Shown here: piece after piece, positions 37,096 to 45,619 of the stretch | Numbering within the stretch: the stretch's first letter is position 1 | Layout: every line of letters begins with the position of its first letter | DNA from: Chitinophagaceae bacterium UBA7600 | GTDB taxonomy: Bacteria; Bacteroidota; Bacteroidia; Chitinophagales; Chitinophagaceae | Direction of reading: 5' to 3' | Length of the DNA stretch: 64,000 nt | NCBI GenBank assembly: GCA_002478885.1 | Contig: DLKC01000056.1 | Location: 15,470 to 79,469, forward strand | Notes under the pieces: model-generated | The model's database searches: none | What the model saw: only the letters and a program-made list of their open reading frames with translations | Told to the model about the DNA's origin: nothing | Position numbers and translations under genes: made by a program

Positions 37096-39003
37096 CTAAA
37101 AAATATTTGTAAGAAAATGGGCTATATTATCCTGGTTCCAAAATACCAGGAAGAATACCGTTATCGACAATACCATAAACAGTATATAACTGCCCACCTG
37201 CCCGCTTTGTAACAACCTTACCTGCCTTGATGAATAATTTACAAACCTGCCCACTCCATTTACCAGTCCGTCAATTCCAGACCTCTCCACCACGGATTTC
37301 AGGAAGCCGGCAAAAGCATTCAAAGGGTTTACAATAAAGGCATCGTATAATTCGTCGATATACCATTTGTCTGCAAGAAATTTTTTCACACCGGTGTAAA
37401 CGCCTTCAAACATACTAACCGCAAATTTTTTGCGGGTAAGGAAGTATATAACCGCAAGGCCAATAACGGTTCCGGTTAACATGTAATATTCTGTAGTTGC
37501 CACTGACGAACCTTCGTGGGACATTGCCGGAACAACAGGCGATAAAAATTCATTGAAATATTCTTTACCTCCAAACGCCTCCGGCAATTGAACAAAGCCG
37601 CCAACCAAAGCTAATATGGCAAGGATGATCAAGGGAATTGTCATGGCTGCGGGTGATTCATGGAGGTGATGCTCCTGCTCATGCGTACCCCTGAAACCAC
37701 CAAAGAATACAAGCCACATTAAACGAAACATATAAGCAGCAGTTAAAACAGCGGCAAACACAGCAAACCAGTACAATACCTGGCTTTTTTCAAATACTGA
37801 TATTAGGATCTCATCTTTGGAAATAAAGCCTGATGTAAAAGGGAAACCGGATATCGCAAGCACGCCTATCACAAAAGTCCAGGTCGTCTTTGGAAGTTTC
37901 TTATATAAGCCACCCATTTTGGTGATATCCTGTTCACCCCCCATTGCATGGATAACAGAACCTGCGCCAAGGAACATCAACGCTTTGAAAAAAGCATGGG
38001 TCATTACGTGGAACACACCTGTGGTATAAGCTCCTACTCCAAGTGCCAGAAACATAAAACCCAATTGACTTACCGTTGAATAGGCGAGCACTTTCTTTAT
38101 GTCATTTTGATAGAGCGCAATTGTTCCGGCGAGGATTGCCGTTGCAAGACCTACAACTGCTACGACATCACTTGACACCTCACTCATAGCATAAAGTACG
38201 TTACTGCGGGCGATCATATAAACACCGGCAGTCACCATTGTAGCAGCGTGGATCAATGCAGATACTGGTGTCGGGCCTGCCATCGCATCCGGCAACCATG
38301 TGTACAAAGGAATTTGTGCACTTTTACCGCAAGCCCCAACAAAAAGCAGCAGAGTGATGGCCGTTATATCGGTCTCAGAGAGTGTATTGCGCAAGTCAAA
38401 AACCTCGCTATAAGTTGCAGTGCCCAATTTTCCCAATATCCAGAATATTGCCAGTAAAAAGCCCAGATCACCAATGCGGTTCATGATAAAGGCTTTTTTT
38501 GCCGCATAGTTGTAATCAGTATTGCTAAACCAGTAGCCAATCAACAGGTAAGAACAAAGTCCCACCCCTTCCCATCCAATAAACATAATTACATAGTTCG
38601 CTCCCAGAACAAGCAGCAACATTGAAAAGACAAACAAGTTGAGGTAGGCAAAATACCTGGCAAAATCTGCCGGAACTTCCTCCTTCATATACGCGGTTGA
38701 GTAAACATGTATCAAAAAACCGATACCAGTAATAATCAACAGGAATAAAACGGACAATTGATCAACCTGAAAGGCAAAAGATATTTTGAAACTGGCAACA
38801 TTGATAAAATCGAAGAGGTTAACGATGTAACCCTCGTTTCCTTTTATATCGCTGAACAGGTATACACTTATAATAAAAGATAACAAAACAGCACCGCTGC
38901 CGATTATACCGGCCGCTGTTTTTGAAAGAGACTTTCTGAACAGCCCGTTTATCAAAAAACCGAGCAGTGGAAACAATGGTACCAGAGATACTATACTATT
39001 CAT
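37096..39003 (-). CDS. nuoL: NADH-quinone oxidoreductase subunit L
   Basis: 635 residues, the largest membrane subunit. Motifs: FIGWEGVGLCSYLLIGYWF, AAKKAFIMNRIGDLGFLLA, SAQIPLYTWLPDAMAGPTPV and SALIHAATMVTAGVYMI, DIKKVLAYSTVSQLGFM. The C-terminal part holds the long lateral helix region (FLADKWYIDELYDAFIVNP). It is at the distal end of the membrane arm. A 9-base gap separates it from nuoK. Confidence 0.97.
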   Translation of the reverse strand: MNSIVSLVPLFPLLGFLINGLFRKSLSKTAAGIIGSGAVLLSFIISVYLFSDIKGNEGYIVNLFDFINVASFKISFAFQVDQLSVLFLLIITGIGFLIHVYSTAYMKEEVPADFARYFAYLNLFVFSMLLLVLGANYVIMFIGWEGVGLCSYLLIGYWFSNTDYNYAAKKAFIMNRIGDLGFLLAIFWILGKLGTATYSEVFDLRNTLSETDITAITLLLFVGACGKSAQIPLYTWLPDAMAGPTPVSALIHAATMVTAGVYMIARSNVLYAMSEVSSDVVAVVGLATAILAGTIALYQNDIKKVLAYSTVSQLGFMFLALGVGAYTTGVFHVMTHAFFKALMFLGAGSVIHAMGGEQDITKMGGLYKKLPKTTWTFVIGVLAISGFPFTSGFISKDEILISVFEKSQVLYWFAVFAAVLTAAYMFRLMWLVFFGGFRGTHEQEHHLHESPAAMTIPLIILAILALVGGFVQLPEAFGGKEYFNEFLSPVVPAMSHEGSSVATTEYYMLTGTVIGLAVIYFLTRKKFAVSMFEGVYTGVKKFLADKWYIDELYDAFIVNPLNAFAGFLKSVVERSGIDGLVNGVGRFVNYSSRQVRLLQSGQVGSYILFMVLSITVFFLVFWNQDNIAHFLTNIF

Positions 39004-39012
39004 GAAAACCGG

Positions 39013-39345
39013 TTAATTCTTTAGCCTGTTGAGAAAATTAATATCCACTGAGTGAATATTCCTGTACATCATTACAATAATCGCCAATCCAACACTCACT
39101 TCTGCTGCGGCTACTACCATAATAAAGAAAACAAATAATTGCGCGTCTGTTCCTGCTGCAATTTCTGAAGCACCCGGGTGGGCCCCAAAACTCATTTTTG
39201 AAAATGCAACCAGCAATAAATTCACGGCATTCAACATCAGTTCAATGCACATGAAAATAATAATAGCATTGCGGCGGGTTAAAACACCTACCACACCAAT
39301 GCAGAACAAACAAGATGCTAATGCTATATAATATTGAATCGGCAT
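39013..39345 (-). CDS. nuoK: NADH-quinone oxidoreductase subunit K
   Basis: 110 residues, three membrane helices ([39 protein letters not shown] with the conserved Glu; [20 protein letters not shown] with the second Glu). The two buried glutamates belong to the central hydrophilic axis of Complex I. Usual length and place in the operon. Confidence 0.96.
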   Translation of the reverse strand: MPIQYYIALASCLFCIGVVGVLTRRNAIIIFMCIELMLNAVNLLLVAFSKMSFGAHPGASEIAAGTDAQLFVFFIMVVAAAEVSVGLAIIVMMYRNIHSVDINFLNRLKN

Positions 39346-39409
39346 ATTCCTTACCCCCGGGGGATTATTTTAATGTTTACAATGCTCACCATCACAACTA
39401 CCGTAACTG

Positions 39410-39913
39410 CTACTCTTTTTTGCCTATGACAACCGCTCCAACCATCGCACTTAAGAAAAGTACACTGCTTATCTCGAAAGGGAAAGCATACTGATCAAAC
39501 AGTACTTTTCCCAGATTTTTAATTAACCCTACATCTCCATCATTCAGCTGCGCAGTTTTATCAAAAATGTCAGCAGATGAGCGGAATGCAGAAACAAAAA
39601 TGGTGAGTAGTAAACCACCCGAAATAACTCCAAACAACTTCATCCAAACATTTTTTTGCGGCTCCGATTCCCGGTTCAGGTTCATGAGCATGATCACAAA
39701 AAGAAACAACACCATTATAGCTCCTGCATAAACAATGATATTAACGATTGCAAGAAACTGGGCATTCAATAAAAGGTAATGGCCAGAAATGGAAAAAAAT
39801 ACAACAATAAGCCATAGTACACTGTGAACAGGATTTTTGCTTACCAGTACCATAACAGCGCTGAATAAAGCGAGCACACTTAAGAACCAGAACAGTATTT
39901 CGGAAGTACTCAT
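39410..39913 (-). CDS. nuoJ: NADH-quinone oxidoreductase subunit J
   Basis: 167 residues, five hydrophobic helices. The family motif is IVNIIVYAGAIMVLFLFVIM, preceded by HSVLWLIVVFFSISGHYLLL. It is the ND6-like subunit, whose third helix takes part in coupling. The C-terminus (LFLSAMVGAVVIGKKE) is normal. It lies between nuoI and nuoK with gaps of 89 and 64 bases. Confidence 0.96.
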   Translation of the reverse strand: MSTSEILFWFLSVLALFSAVMVLVSKNPVHSVLWLIVVFFSISGHYLLLNAQFLAIVNIIVYAGAIMVLFLFVIMLMNLNRESEPQKNVWMKLFGVISGGLLLTIFVSAFRSSADIFDKTAQLNDGDVGLIKNLGKVLFDQYAFPFEISSVLFLSAMVGAVVIGKKE

Positions 39914-40002
39914 GTAGTATCAGTCGGTTTGGAGATAAGAAAATTCATCAACCAATCTGGCCATTATACAACCAGTAATTTTCAAATCTGCTTTTATAAA
40001 AA

Positions 40003-40533
40003 TCACAGCCCCTTCGCTTTTGCAAGGTCGGCTGCTTCTGTTTTAGGATCTGGTATCAGCAAATCATTTTTGCCGTATATGAGACTCTTACGTGCATAAT
40101 TTGACGGTGCAAAAGTCTCGCTTAAATAGATTGCGTCTTTCGGACAAGCCTCTTCACACAAACCACAGAATATACAGCGCAACATATTTATTTCATAGCG
40201 TGCCGCGTATTTTTCTTCGCGGTACAAATGCTCTTCGCCTGGTTGCCTTTCAGCAGCTTCCATCGTTATCGCTTCTGCCGGGCAGGCAACAGCGCACAAG
40301 CCACAGGCGGTACAACGCTCTCTCCCCTCTTCATCGCGGTTTAATACATGCAAGCCCCTGAACACAGGGCTAAACGGCCGGTTTTGTTCAGGAAAATTAA
40401 TGGTAGGCTTTTTCTTAAACATGTGGCTGAAAGTAATTGACATTCCCTTGAGAATAGCAGGCAAATAGATCTTCTCACCGATGGTCATCGGCCTGCGGTC
40501 TACATCTTTTACTCTGTTGGTAAGTGGTTGCAT
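40003..40533 (-). CDS. nuoI: NADH-quinone oxidoreductase subunit I
   Basis: 176 residues. Two 4Fe-4S motifs carry clusters N6a and N6b: CTACGLCAVACPAEAITM near 77-94 and CIFCGLCEEACPKDAIYL near 116-133. The N-terminal amphipathic helix (IYLPAILKGMSITFSHMF) seats it on the membrane. It passes electrons towards NuoB and quinone. It is separated from nuoH by 334 bases that hold repeat pair 11, an unusually large gap for this operon. Confidence 0.97.
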   Translation of the reverse strand: MQPLTNRVKDVDRRPMTIGEKIYLPAILKGMSITFSHMFKKKPTINFPEQNRPFSPVFRGLHVLNRDEEGRERCTACGLCAVACPAEAITMEAAERQPGEEHLYREEKYAARYEINMLRCIFCGLCEEACPKDAIYLSETFAPSNYARKSLIYGKNDLLIPDPKTEAADLAKAKGL

Positions 40534-40667
40534 ATTTTATTCCTTTCAGCAGGCTTCATTCAATCAGCAAATGTATTTTTCTAATTCAATGATGCCAACT
40601 TTATCTTCTTGATACGTTTAATTATTTTATACTGTTTAACCGGCTTTTGTGCCCTGTGGCATCGCCG

Positions 40668-40813
40668 GTTGTGTCACTCACTTGTACTTCTAATCAATGG
40701 TCAACAGGCGTGTGTTTCGCGCCAGTGCACGCCGAAGTATAGCCAACTATAAAACTCGCGCCTACGCGGTTCATAGCCCAGCACTCACCCTCTGCACAAG
40801 TGTGCGACGCAAC
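40668..40813. repeat. Inverted-repeat element, pair 11, inside the nuo operon (arms 40668-40687 type 2, 40794-40813 type 1)
   Basis: The left arm is GTTGTGTCACTCACTTGTAC, preceded by GGCATCGCC. The right arm is GCACAAGTGTGCGACGCAAC. The two arms belong to different subtypes. They lie between nuoH and nuoI in a 334-base gap (40534-40867) with nothing else recognisable. Confidence 0.9.
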
Positions 40814-40867
40814 GAGCGCTGGTAAAAGAACTGTTGCCAGGCACTTAAAATCTTCTTACTGTTATTG

Positions 40868-41911
40868 TTATTTGTTCAACCATAGCGCTACCAGGGCTGT
40901 AACCACCATGTTTATTAAAGCCAATGGTATAAGTGATTTCCAGCCAAGACGCATCAACTGGTCGTAGCGGAAACGTGGTAGTGTCCAGCGTATCCACATA
41001 AAAACAAATATTAGGAAGAATGATTTTGCAAACAACGCAATGATGCCGAGTATACCGGCAAGATTTGGATCCAACGTGCTCTCATTAAGAAAAGGAATAT
41101 CGTACCCGCCGAAATACAGAGTCGCCATGATGGTGCAACTCATGAACATGTTTACGTATTCTGCGAACAAATAAAATCCTAGTTTCATAGATGAATATTC
41201 CTGGTGGTATCCCATATTCAGTTCGTTCTCGGCTTCAGCCAGATCGAAGGGGGCACGGTTACATTCTGCCAATGCACAAACAAAAAATATAAAAAAGCCC
41301 AGAGGCTGGTATATTATATTCCAGTAGCCGGACATTTGCTGTTCAACAATTGTTTTCAAACTAAGCGAACCGGTAAGCATAATCAGCGCAATAATAGACA
41401 CTCCCATAGCCAGTTCATAACTGATGACCTGGCTTGCACCCCTTAAAGCGGCAAGCAAAGAAAATTTATTATTGGAGGCCCATCCGCCAATCATAATGCC
41501 GTAAACACCCAGGCTCACCACTCCGAAAACATAAAGAATGCCGATATTTATGTCGGCTATCTGCAAGTTAATGATGCGGCCAAATAACTCGAGATGATTT
41601 CCCCAAGGAATAACGGCGCAAGTCATCATAGCCGTTAACATCGCCAACGCAGGGCCCAGAACAAATAAACCCCTGTTTGAATGCGACGGAATAATCTCTT
41701 CTTTAAAGAACAATTTTACGCCATCGGCAAGTGGTTGAAGTATGCCGAAAGGGCCGGCACGGTTAGGGCCACGCCTGTCCTGCATAAAAGCAGCAACCTT
41801 ACGCTCAGCGTATGTTGAATACATTGCAATAACCAATGCAATGGTTACCACAATAGCAATGAGTATCAGCTTTTCAAGTACCAGTGCAAAGTCCAATGTA
41901 AGCAGTTGCAT
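40868..41911 (-). CDS. nuoH: NADH-quinone oxidoreductase subunit H
   Basis: 347 residues, eight helices. Motifs of the quinone-chamber subunit: QDRRGPNRAGPFGILQPLAD near 40-59, KLFFKEEIIPSHSNR, and PFDLAEAENELNMGYHQEYS, where the usual LPEAE reads LAEAE. The matrix-side loop FMWIRWTLPRFRYDQLMRLG is normal. Start and the nuoG stop share one base (TAATG), which implies translational coupling. Confidence 0.96.
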   Translation of the reverse strand: MQLLTLDFALVLEKLILIAIVVTIALVIAMYSTYAERKVAAFMQDRRGPNRAGPFGILQPLADGVKLFFKEEIIPSHSNRGLFVLGPALAMLTAMMTCAVIPWGNHLELFGRIINLQIADINIGILYVFGVVSLGVYGIMIGGWASNNKFSLLAALRGASQVISYELAMGVSIIALIMLTGSLSLKTIVEQQMSGYWNIIYQPLGFFIFFVCALAECNRAPFDLAEAENELNMGYHQEYSSMKLGFYLFAEYVNMFMSCTIMATLYFGGYDIPFLNESTLDPNLAGILGIIALFAKSFFLIFVFMWIRWTLPRFRYDQLMRLGWKSLIPLALINMVVTALVALWLNK

Positions 41912-43029
41912 TATTTATTGTCTTTTTGCGGTTCGTCAAAAATTTTAGCGGTAGCAGGACCATCCAGCAGGCTAAGTTCAATGTCCGGACGATTCACCTC
42001 ACTTACATTATGTATGTCCATAAAATAACGGGGCTTGCGGCCATCCATCACCTTTTCGAATGTTTCAGCGGGTTTCTCTACACCCACATAATGACCTTGC
42101 GAAATAACCGAATGGCGATTGATGTTTGAAGGACCTTCAATTACCCAATCGCTGATATGCTTCTTCTCGAAACGGCAAGTATTACATATCCAGCCCGTTT
42201 TGCCATCTGAACTATCCTTAATTTCACCCCACTCATCTTTACGTGCTGTAACCCTGAACACCTCATCGCCTCGCATCCACAACTGGACCTCGCCGCAACA
42301 AGTTGGGCAATTCCTGTGCGCATCAACGGGCTTGGTAAACCAAACACGATTCTTAAAACGAAATGTTCTGTCTGTTAATGCACCAACGGGGCAAACATCG
42401 ATCACATTTCCGATAAATTCATTATGCAGGTTCCTTTCTATGAAAGTGGCAATCTGTGCGTGGTCGCCACGGTCCAGCACGCCATGTTCTCTTTTAGCTG
42501 TCATCTGGTCAGCAGTGAAAACGCAACGGTAGCAAAGTATGCAGCGTGTCATATGCAGTTGAATATAATCGCCTAAACTAACCTTATGGAACGTTCTTCG
42601 TTGAAATTCATAACGCGTACCTGCTTTACCATGATCGTATCCCAGGTCTTGCAAATGGCATTCACCGGCCTGGTCGCAAATGGGGCAATCCAAGGGATGA
42701 TTGATCAAAAGAAACTCAACTACACCAGCTCTTGCATCTGTTACACGCGGACTGGTGATATTTTTCACTTCCATGCCATCCATTACGGTTGTGCGGCAAC
42801 TTGCCACAAGTTTCGGCATAGGGCGTGGATCTTTCTCACTGCCTTTTGACACTTCTACCAGGCATGTGCGACATTTACCACCACTGCCCTGCAGCTTACT
42901 ATAGTAACACATTGCAGGTGGGGCAACATCGCCGCCAATCTTACGTGCAGCATTGAGAATAGTGGTGCCTGCGGGCACTTCTATTGTGATGTTGTCGATT
43001 GTGACTTTAAATAATTGTTGTTCTGACAT
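41911..43029 (-). CDS. nuoG: Short NADH-quinone oxidoreductase subunit G (iron-sulfur part only)
   Basis: 372 residues from ATG 43029 (MSEQQLFKVTIDNITIEVPA). It has the 2Fe-2S ferredoxin domain (GGKCRTCLVEV near 50-60), the His/Cys cluster region HPLDCPICDQAGECHLQDLG, the 4Fe-4S motif RCILCYRCVFTADQ, and a further Cys group (CPTCCG near 226, CNTC near 268). The molybdopterin-like C-terminal half of E. coli NuoG (about 900 residues) is missing, and the frame ends cleanly at the nuoH start. Short forms are usual in many Bacteroidota, so this is probably functional, not broken. It stands between nuoF and nuoH. Confidence 0.92.
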   Translation of the reverse strand: MSEQQLFKVTIDNITIEVPAGTTILNAARKIGGDVAPPAMCYYSKLQGSGGKCRTCLVEVSKGSEKDPRPMPKLVASCRTTVMDGMEVKNITSPRVTDARAGVVEFLLINHPLDCPICDQAGECHLQDLGYDHGKAGTRYEFQRRTFHKVSLGDYIQLHMTRCILCYRCVFTADQMTAKREHGVLDRGDHAQIATFIERNLHNEFIGNVIDVCPVGALTDRTFRFKNRVWFTKPVDAHRNCPTCCGEVQLWMRGDEVFRVTARKDEWGEIKDSSDGKTGWICNTCRFEKKHISDWVIEGPSNINRHSVISQGHYVGVEKPAETFEKVMDGRKPRYFMDIHNVSEVNRPDIELSLLDGPATAKIFDEPQKDNK

Positions 43030-43106
43030 AAGCCAAATTCCCAAAGGGAAATTTTATCGTATCCTCATTTCGAGGTTGAAAATTATTGTTGAATAAAGAG
43101 CTAAGC

Positions 43107-43126
43107 GTAGAAGTGAGTGACACAAC
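43107..43126 (-). repeat. Single arm of the dispersed repeat (type 2) between nuoF and nuoG
   Basis: GTAGAAGTGAGTGACACAAC is a type 2 arm. The 25 bases before it (TGAATAAAGAGC) resemble those before the arm at 47554, so these two copies share more than the arm. Confidence 0.8.
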
Positions 43127-43162
43127 AAAAGCTGACGCTTATTTTAATGAGGGCTACAAAAA

Positions 43163-44506
43163 CTAAACTGCCAAAGCCCGCTCATCTGCATAATGCGCCA
43201 ACCCATAATTTCTTTTTAAACACTCATCAGGATTAAACACGTGCCATTCAAATTCGTCCCTGAAATGCCTGATGGCTGCGGCTACCGGCCAAGCTGCCGC
43301 ATCTCCCAGCGGGCAGATGGTATTTCCCTCGATCCTGCTCTGGATGTCCCAAAGCAAATCGATATCGCTCATTTTTCCTTTGCCATATTCAATGTTTTTC
43401 AAAATCTTTTCCATCCAGCCTGTGCCTTCGCGACAGGGGGAACATTGCCCGCAACTTTCGTGACGGTAAAATCTTGCAAGTGTTAACGTATGGCGAACTA
43501 CGCACTGGTCTTCATCGAGCACAATGAAGCCGCCGGAGCCCATCATACTACCTGTGGCAAAGCCACCATCACTCAAACTTTCATAATTCATATAACGCGT
43601 TTCGCCTTTGGCTGTCTTCAGCAAAAGGTTCGCCGGAAGAATGGGCACAGATGAACCGCCGGGAATACAAGCTTTCAGTTTTCTGCCATTGGCGATACCG
43701 CCGCAATATTTATCGGAATAAATAAATTCTTCAACAGATATAGTCATATCGATCTCATAAACGCCGGGCTTGTTAAGATTGCCACAGGCAGAGATCAATT
43801 TTGTGCCGGTTGATTTACCAACGCCAATTTTAGCGTATTCATCGCCGCCCATATTAATGATCGGCACTACGGCTGCCAGTGTCTCTACGTTATTGACCAC
43901 CGTAGGCCTGTCCCACACACCTTTTACTGCGGGGAATGGCGGTTTAATTCTTGGGTTGCCACGCTTGCCTTCGAGTGATTCGATCAAAGCAGTTTCTTCC
44001 CCACAGATGTAAGCACCGGCGCCACGCTGAACATATATTTCGCAATCGAAACCTGTACCTTGTATATTCTTTCCCAGCCAGCCATTGTTCTTTGCTTCGA
44101 TAATCGCCTGCTCCAGAATGTCCACGATCCATGCATATTCTCCACGGATGTAGATATATGTAACATTGCTCCCTAATGCAAACGAAGAAACGATTAAACC
44201 TTCTATGAGTAAATGAGGAATAAATTCCATCAGGTAGCGGTCTTTAAAAGTGCCCGGTTCACTTTCATCGGCATTGCAAACCAGGTGACGCGGAACGCCT
44301 TCAGGCTTTGCAATAAAACTCCACTTCATGCCTGTTGGAAAACCCGCGCCTCCACGGCCACGTAAACCACTTCGTTTAACCTGGTCAACGATTTCATCAG
44401 GCGTCATCTTCAAAGCTTTTTCCACGCTGCGGTAACCACCTTCCCTGCGGTACACATCGTATAGCCTGATGTTTTCTATATGCGCTTTTTCTAATAAAAG
44501 TTTCAT
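43163..44506 (-). CDS. nuoF: NADH-quinone oxidoreductase subunit F
   Basis: 447 residues from ATG 44506 (MKLLLEKAHIENIRLYDVYR). FMN and NADH binding: SGLRGRGGAGFPTGMKWSF near 46-64 and CGEETALIESLEGKRGNPR near 168-186. The N3 4Fe-4S cluster is ESCGQCSPCREGTGW near 348-362, with a fourth Cys in NTICPLGDAAAWP. It oxidises NADH and feeds electrons into Complex I. The frame two codons upstream opens with GTG, but the ATG is preferred. Normal length. Confidence 0.97.
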   Translation of the reverse strand: MKLLLEKAHIENIRLYDVYRREGGYRSVEKALKMTPDEIVDQVKRSGLRGRGGAGFPTGMKWSFIAKPEGVPRHLVCNADESEPGTFKDRYLMEFIPHLLIEGLIVSSFALGSNVTYIYIRGEYAWIVDILEQAIIEAKNNGWLGKNIQGTGFDCEIYVQRGAGAYICGEETALIESLEGKRGNPRIKPPFPAVKGVWDRPTVVNNVETLAAVVPIINMGGDEYAKIGVGKSTGTKLISACGNLNKPGVYEIDMTISVEEFIYSDKYCGGIANGRKLKACIPGGSSVPILPANLLLKTAKGETRYMNYESLSDGGFATGSMMGSGGFIVLDEDQCVVRHTLTLARFYRHESCGQCSPCREGTGWMEKILKNIEYGKGKMSDIDLLWDIQSRIEGNTICPLGDAAAWPVAAAIRHFRDEFEWHVFNPDECLKRNYGLAHYADERALAV

Positions 44507-44573
44507 AAGCACCTGGCCCGTTAAGGCAATTATGTTTTTACTCGATTATTATAAAATCTTCATTCGAATCTTG

Positions 44574-45077
44574 CTAATTATTCATTGCTGCATTCTTTCT
44601 GCACTCTTCGATAATTGCATCTACTTTCTCGCTGGTAAGATGTTCGCGGTAGTGCTTTCCTAACTGCATCATTGGTGCATAACCGCATGCCCCGAGGCAT
44701 TCCACCGTCTTTAATGTAAACATGCCGTCGAGGGTTGTTTCGCCGGGCTTAATACCCAGTTTCTCTTCTATATAGGCAATTATACTATCGCTGCCACGCA
44801 GCATGCAGGGGCCTGTTTGACAAACTTCAAACATGTACTTACCAACAGGCTTAAGGTTATACATGCTGTAGAATGTGGCTACTTCGTATACTTCGATGGG
44901 CTCGACACCCAAAAGAGAAGCCACATAATCCATTGTTTCTGCACTAAGCCAGCCGCCAAAACTTTCCTGCGCAAGATGCAACACCGGAAGCAAAGCACTC
45001 TTTTGTTTGCCTTCGGGATAACGGGCTACAAGCCGGTTAAATTCTATCATTTGCGCCTGTGAAAAACTGCTCATCAA
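44574..45077 (-). CDS. nuoE: NADH-quinone oxidoreductase subunit E
   Basis: 167 residues of the thioredoxin-like 2Fe-2S subunit. The four cluster cysteines are in CQTGPCMLRGS and CLGACGYAPMM. The helical N-terminal part is YPEGKQKSALLPVLHLAQES. It partners NuoF in the NADH-oxidising module. It begins 2 bases after the stop of the small exported-protein gene upstream, so that gene is co-transcribed. Confidence 0.96.
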   Translation of the reverse strand: MMSSFSQAQMIEFNRLVARYPEGKQKSALLPVLHLAQESFGGWLSAETMDYVASLLGVEPIEVYEVATFYSMYNLKPVGKYMFEVCQTGPCMLRGSDSIIAYIEEKLGIKPGETTLDGMFTLKTVECLGACGYAPMMQLGKHYREHLTSEKVDAIIEECRKNAAMNN

Positions 45078-45079
45078 AT

Positions 45080-45607
45080 TTATTTTGTTAAGTATTCTGA
45101 TGGTATCGGGTTATCTTTTCTTTCATCATCAAATAACCATGTAATTATCCAAAATCGTGTACCGTCAAAAAATAATTCTATACTGTTTATACCTCTGCCG
45201 ATTATTGGTCCGTCAGAAGTGTTTCTTGTTTCGTAAGTACTCCATACATGATAAACACTTCCAAATTTTTCAACCTTGCGACTGATTTCTATTTCATAAA
45301 AACCATTCTTTTCCAGATATGCATCACTCATTTTGTGATAATCTTTCAGGCTTATCATCGTTAAATTTGGCTTGCCATCTTTTCCCTGCTGATTCCAACC
45401 AACCTGTGCACTTGCAATATGTAAAATGCTATCTCTTTCGTAACTAACTTTTTCACCTTTCTTTACTGTAACAACATCATAATATGCTTTCATTATGCCA
45501 TCGAGCGTTGCCACATTGTCTCCATACTTTGTTGTTTGCGCCATGATGTTTTGAGAAGAAAACATCACTAAAAATATACAGGCAAGTACAACAAAATATT
45601 TATTCAT
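45080..45607 (-). CDS. Exported NTF2/SnoaL-like protein inserted between nuoD and nuoE
   Basis: 175 residues with a signal peptide (NKYFVVLACIFLVMFSSQNI, cleavage near MAQ). The mature part has the helix-then-curved-sheet pattern of NTF2/SnoaL-like proteins (VATLDGIMKAYYDVVTVKKG; GFYEIEISRKVEKFGSVYHV; SIELFFDGTRFWIITWLFDD). It lies 12 bases after nuoD and 2 bases before nuoE in the same orientation, so it is transcribed with Complex I. It is not a known Complex I subunit, and an export signal is at odds with the cytoplasmic face of NuoD/E. The function is unknown. Confidence 0.8.
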   Translation of the reverse strand: MNKYFVVLACIFLVMFSSQNIMAQTTKYGDNVATLDGIMKAYYDVVTVKKGEKVSYERDSILHIASAQVGWNQQGKDGKPNLTMISLKDYHKMSDAYLEKNGFYEIEISRKVEKFGSVYHVWSTYETRNTSDGPIIGRGINSIELFFDGTRFWIITWLFDDERKDNPIPSEYLTK

Positions 45608-45619
45608 TGCGTGAACATT

